DNA from: Prevotella sp. UBA2456
Lineage (GTDB): Bacteria; Bacteroidota; Bacteroidia; Bacteroidales; Bacteroidaceae
NCBI GenBank assembly: GCA_002342415.1
Contig: DDPY01000024.1
Coordinates: 14,277-78,276, forward strand
Reading direction: 5' to 3'
DNA length: 64,000 nucleotides
Position 1 is the stretch's first letter; each line of letters begins with the position of its first letter. A program made the translations under genes and the position numbers. Shown in pieces: positions 61,554 to 64,000 of the stretch. A model generated the notes under the pieces. The model ran no database searches. It was not told the origin of the DNA and worked only from the letters and a program-made list of their open reading frames with translations.

Positions 61554-63056
61554 CTACTTGTTGAGTCTCCAGGTTACTCCGTCCTTGGTGTCTTTCACTT
61601 CGAATCCGGCGGCTGCGAGGTCGTCGCGAATCTTGTCAGACGTGGCCCAGTCCTTGTTGGCCTTGGCCTTGGCGCGCAGTTCGAGCACCATGTCCATTAC
61701 CTTGCCGAAGGCTTCTTCGCGGGCTGCATTGCCCGAAGTTGACAGTTGAGAGTTGAGAGTTGACAATCCGAGGATGTCCTCGGCGAAGAGGTGCATCACC
61801 TCGGTCAGCTCCTTCAGGCAGTCGGCGCAGATGGTGGCCTTGTGGTCGGTGAGTTTGTTGATGATGGTGCAGGCTTCGAAGAGGTGGCTGATGACCTGTG
61901 GTGTGGCGAAGTCGTCGTTCATGGCATCGTAGCACTTCTGTCGCAGAGCTTTCACCACGCGCTCTGTCTCGGCGTCGCATTGGGGCGACGGAGTGATGCG
62001 TGCGAGGTCGCTGATGGCATTCTGCAGCTTCTCGAGTCCTTTCTCGGCGGCCTGCAGGGCTTCGTTGGAGAAGTCGACGGTGCCGCGATAGTGGGCGGAG
62101 AGGATGAAGAAGCGGATGGTCATGGGCGAGTATGCTTTCTCGAGCTTCTCGTGCTGTCCGGTGAAGAACTGCTCTAGTGTGATGAAGTTGCCGAGCGACT
62201 TGCCCATCTTCTGTCCGTTGATGGTGATCATGTTGTTGTGCATCCAGTATTTCACTGCCTGGTGTCCCATCGCGGCGGTGGCTTGTGCTATCTCGCACTC
62301 ATGGTGGGGGAAGACGAGGTCCATGCCTCCGCCGTGGATGTCGAACTGCTCGCCGAGATACTTGCGGCCCATGGCGGTGCACTCGCAGTGCCATCCGGGG
62401 AATCCGTCGCTCCAGGGCGAGGGCCAGCGCATGATGTGCTCGGGCTGTGCCTTCTTCCAGAGTGCGAAGTCGGCCTGGTGGTGCTTCTCGCCCACGCCGG
62501 CCAGCTCGCGGCTCTCGTCCTTGATATTCTCGAGCGAGCGCCCTGAGAGGATGCCGTACTGATACTGCTTGTTGTAGGCCTCGATGTCGAAGTAGATGGA
62601 GCCGTTCGACTCGTAGGCGAATCCGCGGTCCATGATTTGCTTTACGAGCTGCTGCTGCTCGATGATGTGGCCCGTAGCATGGGGCTCTATCGAGGGCCGC
62701 AGGCAGCCCAGGGCATCCATCGCCTGGTGGTAGCGGTTGGTGTAGTACTGTGCTATCTCCATGGGCTCGAGCTGTTCCAGCCGCGCCTTCTTGGCAATCT
62801 TGTCCTCGCCCTCGTCGGCATCGTGCTCAAGGTGTCCCACATCGGTGATGTTGCGCACGTAGCGCACTTTGTAGCCGAGGTGCTGCAGATAGCGGAAGAC
62901 GAGGTCGAAGGTGATGGCGGGCCGGGCGTGTCCCAGATGGGGATCGCCGTAGACTGTGGGTCCGCAGACGTACATGCCAACGTTGGGGGCATGCAGGGGT
63001 TCGAAACGCTCTTTCTGTCGTGTCAGCGTGTTGTAGATGACGAGTTTCGATTCCAT
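61554..63056 (-). CDS. cysS: cysteinyl-tRNA synthetase
   Basis: A 500-residue cytoplasmic class I synthetase that charges tRNA-Cys. The HIGH motif reads HLGH (40-43) after the zinc Cys31 in VCGPTVYGDPH, and KMSKS reads KMGKS (about 280) in GQKMGKSLGNFITL. The zinc ligands in FPGWHCECTAM and LVFPHHECEIAQ are present. The length suits the family. Residues about 431-440 (STLNSQLSTS) before the C-terminal helices are a repeat-derived insert not seen in ordinary CysS. The -7 box at 63109-63116 stands 53 bases before the ATG. Confidence 0.96.
   Translation of the reverse strand: MESKLVIYNTLTRQKERFEPLHAPNVGMYVCGPTVYGDPHLGHARPAITFDLVFRYLQHLGYKVRYVRNITDVGHLEHDADEGEDKIAKKARLEQLEPMEIAQYYTNRYHQAMDALGCLRPSIEPHATGHIIEQQQLVKQIMDRGFAYESNGSIYFDIEAYNKQYQYGILSGRSLENIKDESRELAGVGEKHHQADFALWKKAQPEHIMRWPSPWSDGFPGWHCECTAMGRKYLGEQFDIHGGGMDLVFPHHECEIAQATAAMGHQAVKYWMHNNMITINGQKMGKSLGNFITLEQFFTGQHEKLEKAYSPMTIRFFILSAHYRGTVDFSNEALQAAEKGLEKLQNAISDLARITPSPQCDAETERVVKALRQKCYDAMNDDFATPQVISHLFEACTIINKLTDHKATICADCLKELTEVMHLFAEDILGLSTLNSQLSTSGNAAREEAFGKVMDMVLELRAKAKANKDWATSDKIRDDLAAAGFEVKDTKDGVTWRLNK
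61738..61765. repeat. heptanucleotide repeat inside cysS
   Basis: Four 7-bp units GTTGACA, GTTGAGA, GTTGAGA, GTTGACA; they encode STLNSQLSTS in frame. Confidence 0.85.
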
Positions 63057-63108
63057 AGTGTATTTCCTTTTTATTATTGTTTCGGCTTATTGTTTTGCTT
63101 TCGGCTTG

Positions 63109-63116
63109 CAAAGTTA
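63109..63116 (-). promoter_or_regulatory. -7 box of cysS
   Basis: Minus-strand TAACTTTG, 53 bases before the cysS ATG. Confidence 0.55.
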
Positions 63117-63172
63117 CGAAAAAAGACTGTAACGAAAGACGGTTTTTGGAGAATTAACGCAGAATGGTCGTA

Positions 63173-63206
63173 AATAAAAGGCAGGGCGGAGAAATCGCCC
63201 CGCCCG
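63173..63206 (-). terminator. terminator after the amidohydrolase gene
   Basis: GGGCGG (63184-63189) and CCGCCC (63200-63205) form a GC-rich hairpin with TTTTATTT following on the minus strand. Confidence 0.6.
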
Positions 63207-63236
63207 TCTGTGGTTGTTGTCTATTTGTTGTTGTCT

Positions 63237-64000
63237 TTACATGGAGAAGACTTTTTTCCCTTCAAAATAGGTGGCGGCGGGCTTGGCCTCGTGAATCTCA
63301 TTCGCAGGACACGAAAGCACATCCTTGGTGACGAGGAGGAAGTCGGCATACTTGCCAGTCTTGATGCTGCCTCGCTCATCCTCGATGAACATCTGCTTGG
63401 CAATGTTGAGGGTCATAGCGGTGATGGCTTGCTCGCGGGTGACGAGTTCTTCAGTCCAGTAGGGCTTTCCGCCCGTTCCTGTAAGCATACCTGTCACGGC
63501 TATCTCCATAATGCCAAACGGGTCGTCGGGGCTGCCGCTCGTTGCAGGATAGTCCGAGTGGGTGGTCGCAATAATGCCGTTGTCAAAATACGATTTCATC
63601 GGATAAGATTTGTCTTCTTGGCCTGCAGGAACAGTACCATGCTCGCGCATATACTCAGGCTGACCATCAGGAGCGAAATGCCAAAGCACACCTGAGGTGA
63701 CATAGATATTATGGTCTGCCATACGCTTGTAATCTGCTTCATCGATATTACGCACGTGAACCAGCGTGTTACGCATCTCATCCTTTCCGCCATTGACGAA
63801 GGCGTTGATAATACGCGTGACGCCCTTGTTGCCCATGGCATGTATATGCATAGCTACTCCGTTTTCATTAGCCACACGCGTCATGTCGGTCAGTTGCTCT
63901 TCCGACCAGTTGGGCAGGCCCTGATGTCCGTCAGGATAGAGGGGATCCACAAATCCGGTGCCAGTTTCCACCGTGCCATCCATAAAGAGTTTAATCCAGT
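63237..64000 (-). CDS. amidohydrolase family (YtcJ/NfdA-like), C-terminal part
   Basis: The open frame reaches the window edge (reading WIKLFMDGTVETGTG) so the N-terminus lies outside. Seen are the metal/substrate motifs of the YtcJ-like amidohydrolase 3 group: VAMHIHAMGNKGVTRIINAF, NTLVHVRNIDEAD, IIATTHSDYPATSGSPDDPFGIMEIAVT and the closing GSIKTGKYADFLLVTKDVL, in which ADF(L) matches the conserved Ala-Asp of the family's C-terminal strand. These enzymes hydrolyse amides or imines; the exact substrate is not predictable. The stop is TAA at 63237-63239, followed by the hairpin at 63173-63206. It is transcribed toward cysS. Confidence 0.85.
   Translation of the reverse strand, partial: WIKLFMDGTVETGTGFVDPLYPDGHQGLPNWSEEQLTDMTRVANENGVAMHIHAMGNKGVTRIINAFVNGGKDEMRNTLVHVRNIDEADYKRMADHNIYVTSGVLWHFAPDGQPEYMREHGTVPAGQEDKSYPMKSYFDNGIIATTHSDYPATSGSPDDPFGIMEIAVTGMLTGTGGKPYWTEELVTREQAITAMTLNIAKQMFIEDERGSIKTGKYADFLLVTKDVLSCPANEIHEAKPAATYFEGKKVFSM

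Overview
The window looks like a chromosomal segment of a glycan-degrading Bacteroidota bacterium of the Prevotella type (Prevotella/Segatella/Xylanibacter). The grounds are SusC/SusD pairs, hybrid two-component regulation, lipoproteins with short C+acidic/polar starts, -7 boxes of the TAnnTTTG form before many genes, weak Shine-Dalgarno sites, and a xylanase cluster whose gene set matches the xyn cluster known from Prevotella bryantii. The species cannot be fixed from the sequence alone.

Layout. (1) 1-2 kb: the 3' end of an unidentified gene, a small gene plus PIN-domain gene that look like a toxin-antitoxin pair, and a hemolysin III family membrane protein. (2) 2.1-27.6 kb: a xylan region. 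A SusC-SusD-SGBP-GH10 unit (read leftward from 10.9 kb) makes the outer-membrane capture and cutting system; its GH10 carries two near-identical carbohydrate-binding modules inside the catalytic domain. Right of it lie GH35, GH2, an ECF sigma factor, GH43 beta-xylosidase (xynB-like), GH10 xylanase (xynA-like), a GPH symporter (xynD-like), a divergent acetyl esterase (xynE-like), GH67 alpha-glucuronidase (xynF-like) and the HTCS regulator (xynR-like). Together they can bind xylan, cut it, import the pieces, remove acetyl, glucuronyl and possibly galactosyl/arabinosyl groups and release xylose. (3) 27.7-42.7 kb: a starch/maltodextrin region. GH97 (with the inverting SusB-type Glu triad), GH77 MalQ, an MFS sugar transporter and a LacI regulator run leftward; susC-susD-susE-susF-like genes run rightward. 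LacI-type palindromes lie between the divergent promoters and again at the malQ promoter. No SusG amylase is present in the window.

(4) 42.8-50.2 kb: four clustered lipoproteins of the LruC/DUF4842 type with DxDxND motifs and a related C-terminus; the three rightward genes end in related hairpins, and two share an upstream site at identical spacing. This is the least understood part of the window. (5) 50.3-57.7 kb: GH3, an unknown protein, two tandem histidine phosphatases, SufE and a U32/TrhP-like protein. (6) 57.8-61.3 kb: an operon of a small secreted protein, a PL1 pectate lyase and a papain-like lipoprotein protease, followed by a 130-bp element with perfect 40-bp inverted ends. (7) 61.5-64 kb: cysS and the 3' part of an amidohydrolase gene.

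A theme running across the window is short repeat DNA that has been taken up in frame inside enzymes: heptanucleotide GTTGAGA/GTTGACA repeats in GH67, GH97 and CysS, a 15-bp repeat in GH35, a Gly/Thr-rich insert in GH2, and a CCCCTCC-palindrome insert in SufE that resembles the inverted-repeat element near 61.4 kb. No rRNA, tRNA, CRISPR array, transposase or integrase was recognised, and no stretch longer than about 300 bases is without a gene.
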